From Macrophomina tecta (Eukaryota > Ascomycota > Dothideomycetes > Botryosphaeriales > Botryosphaeriaceae): 64,000 nt of DNA. The notes beneath the pieces were generated by a model, which saw only the letters and a program-made list of their open reading frames with translations, did not search any database and was not told the DNA's origin. The position numbers were made by a program, and so were the translations under genes. Below are positions 13,501 to 25,400 of this stretch, in pieces. Location: assembly GCA_024180945.1 (NCBI GenBank), contig JAKSGN010000020.1, positions 62,001-126,000 of the forward strand. Reading direction: 5' to 3'. Every line of letters begins with the position of its first letter. The stretch's first letter is position 1.

Positions 13501-16456
13501 GCACGCCTACCTCCCGCAATCACCCGATCAGCCCTCCTGGCTGACGACAGAGAATGCCACTCTCATCGCCGCCTGCAAGGCCCTGCATGCCCCCAGCATC
13601 TCCGCCGCCCTCCGCAGCGTCCTCAACGCCCTCCAGCACCTCGATGACACCGGTCCCGCCGGCCTGCTCGCCGCCCGCGCCATGCTCTGCACTACCGCAC
13701 CCATCGTCGCCGCCTATCGCACCTTCCACGCCGACATCCTCGCCCGCTTCGCCCATCTCCACGCCGCGCTCGCGCGCCTTGCGTACCGCCTCGCAAAGTC
13801 GTTCCTCGTCGTCGGTTCGCGCGGCTTCTGCACGCCGTCGGAGAGCGAACCCGAGGGCGGGAAGGGCGACGATGATAAGCTCGAGGGAGGGACGGGGCTG
13901 GGTGAGGGCGAGGGCGGGGAGGATATTAGTAAGGATGTTGGCGAGGATGAGGATTTGACCGAGTTGGCGAATGAGAAGGGAGAGAAGGATGAGGAGAGGG
14001 AGATGGAGGATCAGGAGGATGCGGTGGATATGGGTCAGGAGGAGATGGAAGGGCAGATGGGAGAAGAGAAGAGTGAGGATGAGGGGGAGGAGAAGGAGGG
14101 CGATGGGGAGGACGAGGATGACGAGGATGAGATGGATGAGGAGGCGGGACAGGTGGATGATTTGGGGCCGAGTGCGGTGGATGAAAAGATGTGGGATGAT
14201 GGTGGAAAGGACGAGGAGGATGAGAGGGAGAGGGAGGGGAATGAGGAGTTTGGGAGTAAGGATAAGGACGAGTTGGCGGGCGCGAAGGATGAGGAGCAGA
14301 AGAAGGAGAAGAAGGAGGGGGAGCAAGGAGAGGAGAATGGGGATGAGGATGAGGATGAGGATGAGGATGAGGATCCGGAAAAGGGTGCAGAGGAGGAAGA
14401 GAGGATTGGTGGTCCCGATGAGCAGGAGCCGGTGGATCCGCATATGCAGGAGGGTGAAACCCTCGACTTGCCTGATGAGCTCAATTTGGATGGCGAGGAG
14501 GATCAGAAGGACGATGAGGAGCTCGACGATATGGAAGACTTTGGTGACGCGATGGATGAAGACGAGGTCGCGCCTCCAGAGGATGAGGAGAAGAGAGATG
14601 GCGACGATGGTGCTGCTGAAGAGGCTCCTGCAGATCTGGACAAGGAGCCCGAAGAGACTTCCGAGATTGCCGAGGAAGACAAGGAAGACCAAGCAATCGA
14701 TCCGGAAGAGCAGGAGCAGCCAGAACAGATTGATGAAGGCGAGCTTCGCGGCGCCGACGACAATAAGGAGAACGACAAGACCGAAAACGACGCCGCCGCT
14801 GAAACTGGTCTGGGACTCGACGCGCACGAAGAGCAGAATGCCGACAAGGATCAGACATCGGGTGCTCAGCGCGAGGACGGGGCCGAGGGCGAGGCTCCCG
14901 AGGAGCAGCAGCAAGACGCCAACGACAAGGGTGCTCGCGGCAAAGCGTCACAGCAAGATGCTATGGGCCGCGACGACGAGATGCAAGATTCAGCCGAGAG
15001 TCAGCCGTTCAAGAAGCTGGGCGATGTGCTTGAGAAGTGGTACAACCAGCAACGGCAGATCCAGAACGCATCCGAGCCACAAGAGGAACGCGAACAGCAG
15101 CAGCAAGACAATGACGTTGACATGGCGGATGCGGACTTCGAGCATCTACCGGACGATGAGGCCCAAGCTGATACGCAGGCTCTGGGTGCCGCTGAAGAGG
15201 ATCAAGCGCGCGCACTCGACAGGGAGATGGCGCAAGACGTCAATGACAAGGCTGAGCTTCCTGAGAATCTCCCCGCTGAAGTCGAGCATGACCAGGAGCA
15301 GACGGAAGACGTCCCTATGGAAGACGTCAAGCCCATGCAGCGCGACGCTCCACCCGAGAAGGCCGAACAAACAAGCGGTCAACCTAATGCTTTCATGGGC
15401 GAGCCTGGCAATCGCACCAACCTCGACCGCGAAGACTCACTCGAAGCACCTGACCTCTCCGACGCGGACTCGGACGTCGACGAGGTCGACCGTCAACTTT
15501 CCTCTGCCCACCTCTCCGAAGACGACTCCGCCGCCTTCCCCCGGTCCCTGGACGATGCCCGCGTCCTCTGGCAGCACCACGAAACCTCCACGCGCGCCTT
15601 GTCGCAAGGGCTGACGGAGCAGCTGCGCCTCATCCTCGCACCCACGCTCGCGACCAAGATGCGCGGCGGCCACCGCACGGGCAAGCGTCTCAACATGAAG
15701 GCCATCATCCCCTACATCGCGTCGCAGTACAAGCGCGACAAGATCTGGCTGCGCCGCAGCCTGCCCTCGAAGCGCGCCTACCAGATCGCCCTCGCGCTCG
15801 ACGACTCCAAGTCCATGGCCGACGGCCGCGTCTCCGGCCTCGCGTTCGAGACGCTCGCCCTCGTGTCGAAGGCGCTGAGCACGCTCGAAGCCGGCGAAAT
15901 GAGCATCCTGAAATTCGGCGGCGGCGTCGAGGTCGCGCATCCGTTCGAGAAGCCCTTCTCGAGCGAGGCGGGCGTGGACGTGTTCAGGCGGTTTGGCTTC
16001 GCGCAGGAGCGCACGGACGTGCGCGAGTTGGTGGGCAGGATTATCGACGTTTTCGCCGACGCGAGGGCGCGGGCGAGTGGCGCCGCGAAGGAGCTGTGGC
16101 AGTTGGCCGTGGTCATTTCGGATGGCGTGTGCGATGGGCACGCGGAGGTGGCGCGGCTGGTGCGCAAGGCCCAGGAGGAGAGGATCATGATTGTCTTTGT
16201 GGTCGTGGATGGCGGTGGGGTGCCGGCGCCTGCTACCCAGGAGGGCGAGCAGGCGCTGGTGGCGCAGGAGAAGAAGAGTAGCGTGCTGGACCTGTTGGAT
16301 GTGAGCTTTGTGGATGGGAAGGTGGTGAAGAGGAGGTACATGGATACTTTCCCATTCAGGTGGTATGTGGTGGTTAGGGATGTCAGGGAGTTGCCCGGAG
16401 TGCTATCGACGGCGTTGAGGCAGTGGTTTGCGGAGGTTGTGGATACGACAGGCTGA
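1570..16456 (+). CDS. MDN1: midasin, dynein-like AAA+ ATPase of 60S ribosome assembly
   Basis: Two long exons, 1570-8832 and about 8921-16456, giving about 4932 residues; yeast Rea1/Mdn1 is about 4910. Six AAA modules are visible through their Walker A motifs: GLAGSGKT (~300), GETGTGKT (~618), GPTSAGKT (~1088), GETGCGKT (~1379), GNPGVGKT (~1762) and GPSGSGKT (~2071). Walker B motifs of the LLDEINL type follow each; AAA6 has LDNANL, as I recall for this family. Exon 2 codes for the long linker, a D/E-rich segment (~4060-4620) and the C-terminal MIDAS domain with DDSKS (D4715-S4719). The protein pulls assembly factors (Rsa4, Ytm1) off pre-60S particles in the nucleolus and nucleoplasm. A KKKKRKV patch near residue 737 resembles a classical nuclear localisation signal. 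The intron starts GTCAGT at 8833; the acceptor is 8920 or 8896, both in frame (see findings). The ATG at 1570 fits the conserved start of the fold. Confidence 0.97.
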
Positions 16457-16577
16457 GAGACGAGACTTGCACATGTGTGATGGAGAGAAAGAAAGAGATT
16501 GCATGGTGTTTCATAGACGATACGGGCGTTTTGAAAGATTTTGGCTTCCTGTTCGTTCTATTATCGCAGCTCTTAAA

Positions 16578-16579
<2 letters not shown>

Positions 16580-16610
<31 letters not shown>
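16580..16610. repeat. T31 homopolymer in the MDN1 3' flank
   Basis: An uninterrupted run of 31 T on the plus strand, about 125 bp after the MDN1 stop. It is the longest of several A/T homopolymers in the window. Confidence 0.95.
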
Positions 16611-16611
<1 letters not shown>

Positions 16612-16730
16612 GATTAGGTGTAGGAGCAGTCTTTTCGTGTCTTGAATTCAATATATAAGAATTTCATATTTGTAATTCAGTAACATATCTCATGATTCGC
16701 TCAGAAAAAAAATAAATGAAAAGGGAGTGC

Positions 16731-18014
16731 TCATGAGCGAGTGCCATCCGAGCTTCCATCACTCCCATCAATCAGAGACTGGCATCTCGCAAGCGCCCCC
16801 TGACAAAAGCTCCTGTGTGCAGCAAACATCAAGACGGCAAACGCCTGCGCCTCGGGCGACTGCGTGCCGGGCGTGGTGTCATACCAGTCCAGCGGATTGA
16901 CGACGGGGGCCAGCAGACCATCGTCGCCAATCCGCGCCGTCACCGCCTCCCTCTTCTCATCGGCCCACTTGCCGTAGCGCTCGACCGCAAACGTGTCGGG
17001 CTCGAGGCTGAGCATGCGGTACGCGACGGCCGTCAGCAGCGTGGTGCCCGACAGCTCGCCGAACCAGGCCGTGTCGTTGAGGTAGTTGCGCAGCAGCGGC
17101 TCGGCCGGCTCGCGCGCGTCGACGGCCATGGCGCCGTCGAGGAGGACTTTGATGTTCGCGCCGAGCTCTGCGATGGCCGGGGCGAGTTCGTGCGCGAAGG
17201 GCGACTTCTTGGCCGTCGCGAGCACGCGCGCCATGCCGGCCGCTGCCCACGCGTTGCCCGTGCTCCAGATGCCCAGGTCTTGCGATTGCGGGCCGATGAT
17301 ATGGTGCCAGAGGCCGGCGACGGAGGAGGAGGAGGAGGAGGAGGAGGAGCCGGCGGGCACGGAGAGCACGTCGCGGTAGGCATTGCACTGGGCGATGGAT
17401 TCGGAGAGGAGGGTTATGTTGGATGTCGCAACGCCGTAGTAGGCGAGAGTGGGCGGCGCCATGTAAATCGAGTCGGCCCAGAGCTCAGCGACGTCTTCGC
17501 GGTGCGAGATGGCGCCGTTGGACCAGCGGGGGACGGTCGTGAGAAGGTGCTCGACTTGGCGGCCGGCGGCGGCGAGGTAGGCTGGTTGCGTTTGGCCGAT
17601 CAGGATGGCGGCAACGCCCAGAGAGGCGGGGTCGCCGGCGGAGCCTGGTGGGCGGCGGTCAGTGTGGGTTCGGTGGATATACAGGGTGCGTGTGATGCCA
17701 GTCGCATAGAGCGAGGTCGGACGGATAAAAATGGGAGGAGGCTGGAGGACGAGACTGATGACAGAAAACGTACCATTGCCATCAACCAGAGCAGACGAAT
17801 TGATGGAGATGTGAGGTTTGACATAAGTCAATGCGCGGACGTCGGAGACGTTGGCGACGGGGATCTTGCCATCCGGGAAGGGGTTGTTGGCGAAGACGCT
17901 GTAGTAGGGATCGTACCACTCCAGCAGAGCTTCGGCGAAGGTGCCGTACTCCCAGCTGTGGCTTGCCAGACGGTAGCCTTGGGAGATGATTCTCTCGACC
18001 AAGGCCGAGGTCAT
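16731..18014 (-). CDS. glycoside hydrolase family 105 / YteR-like protein
   Basis: Two exons, 18014-17774 and 17644-16731, joined in phase 1 across a 129-nt intron (GTACGT..CAG) into a 384-residue protein. The sequence shows the six-hairpin (alpha/alpha)6 hydrolase pattern of unsaturated rhamnogalacturonyl hydrolases: ASHSWEYGTFAEALLEWYD near the N-terminus, then RWSNGAISHREDVAELWADS, where the Asp of ELWADS is a likely catalytic residue by analogy with YteR, and later GIWSTGNAWAAAGMARVL and ELSGTTLLTAVAYRM. Family members cleave unsaturated galacturonyl-rhamnose units left by pectin lyases. No signal peptide is visible, so the product may act inside the cell or the true start may lie in an upstream exon I cannot see. 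An Ser tract (GSSSSSSSSS) sits mid-protein. The substrate is inferred from the family only. Confidence 0.85.
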   Translation of the reverse strand: MTSALVERIISQGYRLASHSWEYGTFAEALLEWYDPYYSVFANNPFPDGKIPVANVSDVRALTYVKPHISINSSALVDGNGTFSVISLVLQPPPIFIRPTSLYATGITRTLYIHRTHTDRRPPGSAGDPASLGVAAILIGQTQPAYLAAAGRQVEHLLTTVPRWSNGAISHREDVAELWADSIYMAPPTLAYYGVATSNITLLSESIAQCNAYRDVLSVPAGSSSSSSSSSVAGLWHHIIGPQSQDLGIWSTGNAWAAAGMARVLATAKKSPFAHELAPAIAELGANIKVLLDGAMAVDAREPAEPLLRNYLNDTAWFGELSGTTLLTAVAYRMLSLEPDTFAVERYGKWADEKREAVTARIGDDGLLAPVVNPLDWYDTTPGTQSPEAQAFAVLMFAAHRSFCQGALARCQSLIDGSDGSSDGTRS

Positions 18015-18864
18015 GGTTGCGGTTGGCCGGGGACGGAGCAGCTGGGCGGAGGGGAAGTGTTGGTTTTGTGTCTGGAGAAGATCAAGTTGCCCGATTGGGA
18101 ATTGGCGCCGGAGCTACCGACTCTTGCGAGGTCAGAGAGGCACGGCTGCGCTGAAGGCTCGTAGCGAGCGGTACCCCAGAATGCAGCTGCAGCGCGCGAG
18201 ACGGCGGCTGCTTAAGAGCCAAAAATGCGAAGGGTGACAGTGCAGGCGGAGATAGCATGGGCGAAGCTAATCAACGAGCCACGCCCCGGCAGCCTTCCCC
18301 GTTGCAGCAACCCGCTCGCCTCACCCATCCGCCGTCGCGCAGCTTGGCCGGCTCCTTGCGGACTGCCTCCGCAAAGCCCTAACCGCAAGTCGTGGTGTTT
18401 CGAAACTTGCATCGTGCTCGCGTCACACAAGGAGAGGGGCCTCTACCGGATCGGGGGGGTGCCAGCCGGGATAAGGTTATTTTAGGCACATGAGATTGGT
18501 GTGTCAGCCTCCAGCCGCACTCTCGGCCTGCAGCACGCCTGCCTCCGAGCGTAGCGAGCCCCCGCTTTCGGCCTGTCCCCCCCAGGAAACCGGTCACTGT
18601 GGCTCCTCCCTAATTGTCATTATCTCTGCCACGTCCTGTGGCGCCAATGGTTACGTGCAAGGATCCACAGCAGGGTGCTCTTCAAAAGCCATGTGGCGCG
18701 TGCCAAGGTGCGAGGCGTGAAAAGCAAGCACCTTACGCAACGTGCTCAAGGCTTCCTCTGGTGCGGGGAGACCAGCTCCAGATCTCACGCTGAGTTGTCC
18801 TGGCACGCCATCCTCCCTCGGCTTGATCGGGGCTTATGGATTCGTTTGGGCGCTCTCTTCTGCC
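18015..18864. other. intergenic region upstream of the GH105-like gene
   Basis: Contains the probable 5' flank of the minus-strand hydrolase and of the 5S rRNA gene. I see no gene or repeat in it; the short reading frames present lack family features. Confidence 0.5.
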
Positions 18865-18983
18865 ACGTACGACCATAGCTCGCGGAACATAACGGATCCC
18901 GTCCGCTCTCCGATATTCAAGGCGCGAAGCGGCTGATTAGTATTCGAGTGGGTGACCATCGGAGAATCCCAGCTGTTGTACGT
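18865..18983 (+). rRNA. 5S ribosomal RNA gene (single dispersed copy)
   Basis: 119 nt. The ends pair as helix I: ACGTACGAC at 18865-18873 with GTTGTACGT at 18975-18983 (nine pairs, one G-U). The interior carries sequence typical of filamentous fungal 5S rRNA: CGGATCCCGTCCGCTCTCC, GATTAGTATTCGAGTGGG, then GTGACCATCGGAGAATCCC. A T-run at 18983-18987 directly follows and would stop RNA polymerase III. The internal promoter elements lie in the conserved central part. It is a lone copy outside any rDNA repeat, the known arrangement in Neurospora and other Pezizomycotina. Helix I and the conserved blocks are intact, so I see no sign that it is a pseudogene. Confidence 0.93.
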
Positions 18984-18987
18984 TTTT
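18983..18987 (+). terminator. RNA polymerase III T-run terminator of the 5S gene
   Basis: Five T immediately at the 3' end of the helix I partner strand, in the position expected for Pol III termination. Confidence 0.8.
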
Positions 18988-19397
18988 GGCTGCTTTTTCT
19001 TTTTCGTGGTGTTGGACCCTGTGGGTCTGCTTCCGCCGGCCGGGCCGAAGCGAGCGCAATTCTGCGCTAGCGAGCCAAAAGGTGGTGTAGAAGATAGTGT
19101 GTATTTCACCCGTAGCCATCTTCCTGCCAACGAATACGAGTGGCTTCCGCGCAGAATGAGATATGGACACACAACACCACTGCTTGCGTAGCAGCTTGTT
19201 CAATTGATAGCTGCCACAGGAATTGGCGTGATTCTGACCCTTTTCAGAGACGCAGGTTTGACGTCTTTGGATTGTCTGGTACTTGGGGCACCCTGGCCGT
19301 GGCGTGTTCCAAGACCGCCTATACCTTCGTCTGTCTGCTTATAATACTCGATATTGCCTGACATGTGAGGGCAATGCTTAACGTTGATGCTTCGAAC

Positions 19398-19423
19398 TTT
19401 TTTTTTTTTTTTTTTTTTTTTTT
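19398..19423. repeat. T26 homopolymer
   Basis: Uninterrupted T run on the plus strand in an intergenic region. Confidence 0.95.
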
Positions 19424-20321
19424 GCGCGTCGATAAAGGTACCCAGGCTGGCGGATATCGGATCATTGAGAGCACATACCAGCAAGCCCGGAGATGTTGGT
19501 ACGAGGCCATCGACCATCCATAATCACAAAGCGCCGGGAACGGCCTTCCTCCTGCGACACGACAAAACCGCCGCGTGTCGGCGGCAGGTATGCAGCGCCG
19601 CCATCCCACCCCGGCGCCCGCCGCCCACAATCCAGACCGCCACCACCATCAGCAATCCCCCTTCCACATAAACCTCGCATCTGAGACCTCGGCCTCCAAA
19701 ACTTGCACAGACAGCCAAAGACAGCCTCGCCGCCGCCGCGGCGGGTGAGGCTGACACGCGCAGCGCAAGGCAGACTCCTCTCAAGTATCAGCCTCCTTTT
19801 CCGCCAACCCTGCCCAGCCCTCAACGACTTCTCCCCTAAGCGAGCATGCCGAAACGCAAGAGAAAGACCTTTTTTTTTGTCACCCTCTTCCTTGCTTTCG
19901 TGATTTCGGGTCACTGCCGCGGGCGGTAGATGACGCAAAACCTGGGACGTCTCAGCTGGGAAGCTTGGGGTGTTCGGCGCATTGTATGTACGCTGCTGAA
20001 GGGAGCCGCATTGGGGCAGGGAAGTCCCGATGACATGGCCCGCCATGCCTTTCTGCATCACCTGGCCCATTTGTGCGGTCGTGGGTGAAATCAGCAAGCG
20101 GGTCGCGAGTCAATAATCGCTTTGCATGGGCGATCGGGTTTGCCGAAACGGGCAATTCTGGTGCGCGCGCGCAGATTCCAGGATGGTCTCCATTACACGG
20201 CGGACGTTAGACGCTCGAGTCTCTTTGCCAATCGATCATTCATCTCCGTACTCATGGAATCCTCACATATTTTGCATGTTAGAGCAGCACAGTCGGGAAC
20301 TGTCTCCGAGAGTAAGAAAGC

Positions 20322-20345
20322 AAAAAAAAAAAAAAAAAAAAAAAA
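20322..20345. repeat. A24 homopolymer
   Basis: Uninterrupted A run on the plus strand, about 290 bp beyond the stop codon of the minus-strand CDF gene. Confidence 0.95.
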
Positions 20346-20634
20346 GAAAAAGGCCAAGGAGCGCACATTAATTCGGACAACAAACCCGCACGCGCAAACT
20401 CCCTTCTCGAAGAGCAGAACTTTTTATTTTCGGGTATGTTTCATCAAATAGCTCCAAAAAAGTATCGAAAGAACTGGGAAAGAAACAGCTTCAATAAGGT
20501 CGATCGATAGCTGGCGTTCAGCATTCTCATCGTCCGTGCGACTTTGATATTCACCGTCAGTTCAGCTTCATCAGAAAACCAGTAGCGTTTCACTGAGGAT
20601 GTGTGCAGCAGCATATCTCGCCTCTCTCCCGCTC

Positions 20635-22456
20635 TCAGTCGCCGCACACAAGCTGCGCGAGCATCTGTTTGAACGACCGCGGCTGTCGGGGCTCGTAGAG
20701 CGGCTTGTGTTCTTCCCAGACGTTGTGCTCGTGCTCGTAGTCGACGTGGACAAAGGCGCGCTCGACGTCTGCCAGGCCCTCGAGCTTGCGCTGCAGCGTC
20801 TGGCCGACATCGTGGGAGTGTCGCAGCGGGATGTCCGGGTCCATGACGATGTCGACTTCGACGTAGAGGTGCTCGCCGGCGTGGTAGGCGCGGCACTGTC
20901 CTGCCGTGTTAGTGAATGTCGGCTCACCGCCTAGCCAGCAGCAAAGGGTGGCTCAGACTTACGGTGTCGACTTTCCTGATCCGGGGATCGTGGGTGATGG
21001 TGACGTAGATGACCTTGTTGATGAACTCGCGCGTCGCGCTCTTGCCGACGAGCAGCCATACCTGATCGAAGGCCTGTGCAACCCAGGAGAACAGGATGAG
21101 GAACCCGATACACATGGCGCCGATTGGGTCGAGGTACCAGACCAGTTGCTCACCGACGATGGACATGGTGAGACCGAAGACGTTGACGACGAGGTCGTTG
21201 CGATGGTCGATGAAGAAAACATGCGCGGCGGGATAGCGGCGGTAGATGAAGCAGTAGCAGAAGAGCAAGAATTTGGCTCCGATGGCCAGCGCCACGCAGA
21301 TGAGCGGGACCAGCTGCAGTTTGCCGTCAGTGCGAGAACCTTCGCCCAGCGCGCGGGCAGACTCGACGATCAGCTGCACAGCAACGGTCGTCATGAGTGC
21401 GCAGAACAAGATGATGCCGATGGTTTCGATGCGCCGGCGTCCGACGGGGTACTTGACCGGGTTGGGCTTGTTGGCCAGTCGCGAGGTGATGAGCATGACG
21501 ACTGATGACACCAAATCCATGAAGGCGTCGGCGGCCGTGGCAAAGAGAGACAGCGAACCAGTAGATACGGCTGCAAACATTTGGATGATGAACAGGCAGA
21601 AGTTGACGGCGAAGCTGGCGTTGACCGCGAACCTGACCTTGCCGCCGTTCTTTGCTTGGTCTTCCACCTGCAGCCGCTCCTCTTCTCCACTTTGCAGCAG
21701 CTCGTCAATGAACTCGTTCTGCTTCTCGTAGAAAGATTCGACCTTGCGAACCCGCGAGCGCTTCCACAGTGATCGCGATGACTTGATTTCAGGCCGATCC
21801 ATCGACGTGTTCTTCAACGTTGCAAGGCCGTACGGATCCGGCCCATAGTGGCTCTCCGGGTCAATGCCAATTGATGCTTCTTCGTGAGAGATATTGTTGA
21901 TGGCATCACTCGCTTGCTTCGGCGGCTCATGATGAGATTGGGCTGTGTGGGCTTTTCCATCCGAGTGTGGGCTCCGAGGGCTTGCTACATGCTCGTGATC
22001 GTCAGTAGAGACGGCGCGTCGCTGGTTCTGTGCAGTATAGACGGGCTCATGTGCAGCCGAGATCACAGCAGGCTGAGTGTGCTCCTGAGCAGGCGCGGGC
22101 ATGTCTGGCGCGCTTGTCGAGGGGTGATTCTGCAAAGCACCTGCGGGTGGTTTCGTTTCGGAGCTCGAGGCGGACTGCGTGCCCTCAGAAGCATCAGCCG
22201 GATGCTCTGGTTTGACTGGGCTTTGAGGGACCGCGACCAAGGTGCTCTGGACGCGCTGGTGGGAATGGTGGCTTGGCGCAGCCGATTGCTCCGAAGCACC
22301 AGACGCCCTTCGTTCAATCTTGTGGACTATGGAGCCAACAACGGAGCTCTCAGAAGGCGTCACAGACCGCCTATGTTGTGCAGTTGTCGACGGCTGCGCT
22401 GGTGTGTTTGCGCGTCCCCGGGAAGCTGGAGCGTCATGGTTCTTGTCCTGAGCCAT
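20635..22456 (-). CDS. cation diffusion facilitator, probable Mn2+-type transporter
   Basis: Two exons, 22456-20963 and 20895-20635, with a 67-nt intron (GTAAGT..GACAG, phase 0); 584 residues. About 270 residues of His/Ser/Pro-rich, probably disordered N-terminus precede six membrane segments and the cytoplasmic C-terminal dimerisation domain (CRAYHAGEHLYVEVDIVMDP). Metal-site motifs in TM2 (DAFMD, residue ~309) and TM5 (DHRND, ~415) are both of the DxxxD form, which in plant MTP8-11 proteins marks manganese carriers; zinc CDFs have HxxxD. The protein would move divalent metal out of the cytosol by proton exchange, in an internal or plasma membrane. The acceptor GACAG was chosen over an AG a few bases earlier because only it restores the conserved reading frame. 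The Mn assignment is inference from the motif. Confidence 0.92.
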
Positions 22457-25400
22457 GGCGACCCAGGTAGTTGGCTTGGAGGGAGCTTGGAAATGGAGCT
22501 TGGGAAGAAGCTTGTGGATAGAAAAGCTTGGAGAAGAGCCCTGGTAGCGGAGAGAGGCTAAGGAGAAGCGCGTAAAAACGAAGACAAGAGGCTTGGAGCG
22601 GGCGCAGAGAAGCTTATAGCTGGGCAGAAGCAGATCTCCCGCGCTACTTGGAGCTCAGGCACCAGCGGCTTGAGAGAAAAGGCGCGCAATCGGGAAATCG
22701 GCAGAACAAGCGCGTGGAATAGTGGAATTGGGTATCGCGCAGAAAGGAGGCTGGGCTGGCGCGAGTGCTTGTCGGGCCAAGAGCGAGGATAAGTATGCGG
22801 GCCAAGAAGGGGGATTAAGTACAGGTTGATAGCTTCTGGCGAGGCGCAGCCGGAAGCATTGAGAAAAACCTTGGGCGGAGCTTCAACGCATTGACGAGCC
22901 TCTTGGCATACATCATGTGCCTGGGGTAGCGCTGTCTGCCAATGCGGATACTGTTTGTATGCACGCGACTTTCATTCGTCGACGGCCGACGCATGAAGCA
23001 ATGCAAGCTTCAGGTTAACCCGCGGCGATCTAGAACTGTTTGCACTGCCCCCTCCACAGCAGATTTCCCAGCCATCCTGGCGCAAGATAGACGCCCTGAC
23101 CGCCAGGTTGACTTCACGGCTGCTTCATAGGAGTGGAGCGGGATTCGCCGTTGCGATGTGGTTGGTGCGGGGTATATAGAGGAAGCCGTGCGATCACGAC
23201 CGGTCAGACATGTCCGTCGGCTTTTGTCGAAACGATAACATCTGTGAGCGGAAACACATCGGCCCCGTGTCCCGGTTCGGTCCCCACCAGCCTGGTCTCC
23301 CAGCCCGATAATATACTCGTTATCACCAGGTTCGGCAGTCCACTAGAAGCCCGCCAGGCTGCGTTTTGCGGGCGTGCCGCAGCTGGTTCCAAACCCAGCT
23401 CCACGTACTTGTGGAGCGTCGATAGTACCATAGAAGCTCCGAGCTACTTCGGACAGATCTCGCATAGGCATCTGAGCCAAGACCTGGTCGTTCGATTGGT
23501 TTGGGCACGGCTTAGTAAAGCTGCACTAAAAGGAGCCATGAAAGCCCGTACTTGGTGCTCTGTGTCTAGGCCATTCTCCCGCTCACGAAGAATCCTCCTG
23601 CGAGCGTAATGATTAGCTGCTCGTTGACGGGCGACTCGAGGCATTGCGACGCTCCTGCCCCCGGGAGACAAGCTGGCCGAGCAGCATTGCAATTAGATCG
23701 AATAGCTGGCGCCTCGGAGATCAGGCCGTAACACATCTTTCTGGTCTGCGCATTTATTCCGCATGGCAGGGGCATGAGAAAATGCTCGACGGTGGGCCTT
23801 GCGAGGTTGAAACAGCACAACAGAGAAGCAGTCGTGCGAAAGACGGTTCGGATTCGGCAAAAGTATTTGCGGCGCAAATGTACTTATAACGCCGTTATGC
23901 AGGTCGGAATCTTCGGAGCGATGGCCGAGGGCGCTTAGCAGCGTGCTGGTGCTAGATCCTGAGACTCGAACGTGTTATTTTTGCCGCATATCTGCCTTCC
24001 GATATTGAGGTACGAGGCAATTAAACGTGCTCGTCCGCCATGGGATTGCTCCGTGAAAGCTCATCACCCTGGGATATATCAATGTGAGACCAAAGTTCCA
24101 AACATCACGTACTTGGCTCTCTCTCTCCGCCAATCGATCACGCCCGCTCAAGGCCGCTCACCAACGCTGGGGCTCTGATGGGGTTTGACGACTTCAGGAA
24201 CAAAGGTTTCGAGCTGGGCCGCGGCGGGAATGGGCAGAACATAAAAGTGGTGGGCGATGATGATGATGATGATGATGATGTCATGGCGGTTCTCTGGGGC
24301 GTTTCGGAATGGGAGCTCATGACCTTGGAGGAGGCCAGGTGCTGTACACATAAGAAGCGACAAACCCGGCTGGGTGCCGGCGCTGCGCACAGCGTCATGC
24401 CTCTCTAAGCAGAGCGCGGTGTGAGACGGTGACGGCGCGCGATAAGCAGGAGCGATGCACGGGCTGCGCGTCGATTGACGTGCTGGAGGGCTGCGAGGCC
24501 AGTGGGTAAGATGAGCGATTGACGGTTCAGCATCTTGCCGATGCTCAATCATGGACTGACCCTAGGTGACGGAGATTTGGCGCAGACGTATAGAGTCTCG
24601 GGTTGTGGTGTTGTGTTGTAGAAGGAAGCGAGCGAGGCCGGTCGCGGCCTCTCGGGCGCTTCTCCCGCATGCTGCCCCCAGCCACTCCATCCCAGCACTC
24701 GAGGCATGGCACCCAACTCGCGCTCAGCGAAGTCTGTCTTCATCAGCACGCACACTGCCATCAACCCTACTGATTCCGTATTGTTTAGTCCAAGAAGGAG
24801 CTTCGCCTTGACGGATCGCCTTGAGCGTCCAGGCCGGCATCCGAATGCGTGCCGATTCCGAGTGCGGTATTGCCGCCCGCTATAGGTGCCATGAAACAGG
24901 TGTCATGCCAGTTGGGTCAAGCAGCGGACCTATCACACGACCGGGAGCCTCGGAGTGTGGAGAAACCTAGACGCACATCTCAACGGCCCCCCCTCTCTCC
25001 GAACTCAACCAACCTTTCTACAACCTCCTAGTTTTCAGCTCAACAACTCCCGAGTCTCTCCCGATTGGACAGCGTGGCTTAGGCGACAGGACTTTGGAGA
25101 ACCGAGATACTCCTCCGCCGTCAAGTCTCGGCTTGCCGAAGCCTTCCCTGCATCAAGTTCAGCCCACCCGAGGCTTAATCATCCTGTCTGACCGGCGCAC
25201 GGCGCCTCCCTCTCGGACAACGCAGCGCCGGATACAGTCATCATCATCAGCATTCCCTGTTCCACTGCGAACCACGAATCTTTTTACAACCCGATCTCTT
25301 GGCCGCCCAGCCCCGGCTCTCGCCGTGTGTGGCTCTAATAGGTCCTTTCGGCTCATGATCAAAGCTTATGCTGAGCGCTTACTTCCAAAGAGCACTGTTT

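Larger units (their letters stand above)
18988..20634. other. gene-poor spacer with two homopolymer tracts
   Basis: No protein or RNA gene recognised. It holds T26 at 19398-19423 and A24 at 20322-20345. The part next to 20634 is the 3' flank of the CDF transporter gene. Confidence 0.5.

Noticed and set aside
13520..14914. 464-codon minus-strand frame opposite the midasin acidic domain
   Set aside because: It is the reverse reading of GAG/GAT-rich codons, giving Leu/Ile/Val monotony with no real protein character.
13971..15614. 547-codon plus-strand frame inside MDN1
   Set aside because: Shifted reading of the same purine-rich acidic region, yielding Arg/Met/Trp-rich nonsense; the MDN1 frame is intact across it.
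16815..18164. 449-codon plus-strand frame opposite the GH105-like gene
   Set aside because: Antisense shadow caused by GC-rich third positions; the minus strand carries the family motifs and a proper intron.
21884..22561. 225-codon plus-strand frame opposite the CDF N-terminus
   Set aside because: Antisense to a clear coding exon; no motif.
23133..23609. 158-codon plus-strand frame in the 22-25 kb gap
   Set aside because: No domain, signal or intron; competing minus frames of equal quality.
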